Positions 14,568-15,209 of a DNA stretch of 15,209 nt are shown here, piece by piece. A model generated the notes under the pieces. It ran no database searches, was not told the origin of the DNA, and was given only the letters and a program-made list of their open reading frames with translations. Source of the stretch: Candidatus Omnitrophota bacterium. Lineage in GTDB: Bacteria; Omnitrophota; Gorgyraeia; Pluralincolimonadales; Pluralincolimonadaceae. The DNA lies in contig JAQUSA010000009.1 in the NCBI GenBank assembly GCA_028715315.1, positions 1 to 15,209 of the forward strand. The letters are read 5' to 3'. A program made the position numbers and the translations under genes. Numbering within the stretch: position 1 is the stretch's first letter; each line of letters starts with the position of its first letter.

Positions 14568-15209
14568 TGTTCTCCCCCACACGTAAGACAACGTAAAAAG
14601 CAGCCCGAACAGAAAATGCACCGCCACCGTAAGCGCGTTCGCCGGCAACAGTTCCTTTATCTTACCGTAATGCGTCCTTGCGGTCTTTATCGCTATCGCG
14701 GCCAACGGAAAAGTCGCCGCAGTAATAAGGGACAATCCCGGAAATATCCCCGCTGCTACACCGGCTGCCACCGCCAGATATGCGGACACCATGAACAACG
14801 CGTAATAACCGGCAGCCTTCTTCTTCCCGATAGATACCACGGTGTTATTCTTGCCGGATACCCTGTCCGCCTCATAATCGGGAAACTCGTTTATATACAG
14901 GACAAGGGCTATCAGTATGGCCACGGGCACAGAGGCCCAGAACGGCTCCCATGCCAGTCGGCGCGCCTGCACATAATACGAACCCAATACCATCAGCGGG
15001 CCGAAACCTATGCCCGTTGCCAGCTCGCCCAACCTCGTATAGCCCATTTTCAGGGGCGATGCCGTATAAAAGAACGCCAGGAATATGCCTATCGCACCTA
15101 TGGCTATAAGCATATATCCTTTTATCAAAAATACAAGGTAAAATCCTATGGCCGCGGTCGCCGCAAAACACAGGAGCCCGGCCGCCAGCACTTCCGCCGG
15201 TTTCAGCAG
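14565..15209 (-). CDS. UbiA-family prenyltransferase (MenA-like), 5' end cut by window
   Basis: C-terminal 214 residues of an integral-membrane prenyltransferase; the reading frame runs through the right edge. A GTG at 15191 is in frame but probably an internal Val, because the frame continues upstream as LLKPAE. About six membrane helices are visible. Family marks are FFYTASPLKMGYTRLGELATG, then GFGPLMVLGSYYVQ, and the second aspartate-rich motif NEFPDYEADRVSGKNNTVVS, which binds the prenyl diphosphate via Mg2+. The first Asp motif lies outside the window. The GPLMVLGSYYVQ and NEFPDYEADR segments are most like 1,4-dihydroxy-2-naphthoate prenyltransferase (menaquinone synthesis), but UbiA relatives with other substrates are common. 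Its TAG stop begins the Shine-Dalgarno of the GH144-like gene (TAGGAGGAGCGG then ATG), an intimate operon link to two glycosidases that is functionally unexpected. Confidence 0.88.
   Translation of the reverse strand: MLKPAEVLAAGLLCFAATAAIGFYLVFLIKGYMLIAIGAIGIFLAFFYTASPLKMGYTRLGELATGIGFGPLMVLGSYYVQARRLAWEPFWASVPVAILIALVLYINEFPDYEADRVSGKNNTVVSIGKKKAAGYYALFMVSAYLAVAAGVAAGIFPGLSLITAATFPLAAIAIKTARTHYGKIKELLPANALTVAVHFLFGLLFTLSYVWGRT

Noticed and set aside
15189..15191. GTG at 15191 as the start of the prenyltransferase
   Set aside because: The frame stays open to the window end with sensible residues (LLKPAE), and the first Asp-rich motif of the family must lie further upstream, so the gene is truncated by the window.

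Overview
The window comes from a bacterial chromosome of moderately high GC content. It holds eleven protein genes, two of them cut by the window ends, plus one decayed transposase. Nine of the genes besides the MFS transporter and the remnant lie on the minus strand, tightly packed with start/stop overlaps. There are no rRNA, tRNA or CRISPR elements. The gene set is an ADP-forming acyl-CoA synthetase, a glycogen debranching enzyme, secreted and cytoplasmic glycosidases, and a UbiA-type prenyltransferase. Together with a RAYT-type transposase scar and sigma70-like promoters, it would fit an uncultured, probably fermentative bacterium such as Omnitrophota or a relative. That placement is inference from gene content, because no phylogenetic marker is present.

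Left block (1-7287, minus strand, transcribed right to left). The first gene is a DUF151 bifunctional-nuclease-family protein with a GTG start. It is followed by a glycogen debranching enzyme, a membrane histidine kinase and a stand-alone receiver protein (GTG start). The first three genes are joined by 1-4 bp junctions and the receiver follows after 14 bp, so this looks like one operon. A near-perfect sigma70 promoter (TTGACA-N17-TAAAAT) begins exactly on the stop codon of the receiver gene. It should drive a second unit, a fused ADP-forming acetate-CoA ligase followed by gcvT, which runs off the left edge.

Middle (7288-8778). Between the DUF151 gene and rlmI is an AT-rich 260 bp spacer. It holds a RAYT/Y1 transposase remnant on the plus strand whose ends survive but whose catalytic centre is gone, followed by a REP-like imperfect hairpin. 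The only good promoter for the DUF151 operon lies antisense inside this remnant, and a perfect GATAAC/GTTATC palindrome sits at the predicted transcription start. rlmI (minus) and an MFS transporter (plus) diverge from a 66 bp spacer. Both have strong promoters so close to their ATGs that both mRNAs should be leaderless or nearly so. An 8 bp inverted repeat (ATCGGCGT) sits at both start sites.

Right block (8779-15209). The MFS gene converges on a minus-strand operon and overlaps its last gene in a shared CTAG stop. In transcription order that operon is a UbiA-family prenyltransferase (cut by the right edge), a secreted PF10091 (GH144-like) glycosidase with flanking beta-sandwich domains, and a cytoplasmic GH116 (DUF608) beta-glycosidase. 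A plausible reading is a small beta-glucan or beta-glucoside module: extracellular cleavage by the GH144-like enzyme, uptake (perhaps by the MFS protein), and intracellular hydrolysis by GH116. The role of the prenyltransferase in it is unexplained.
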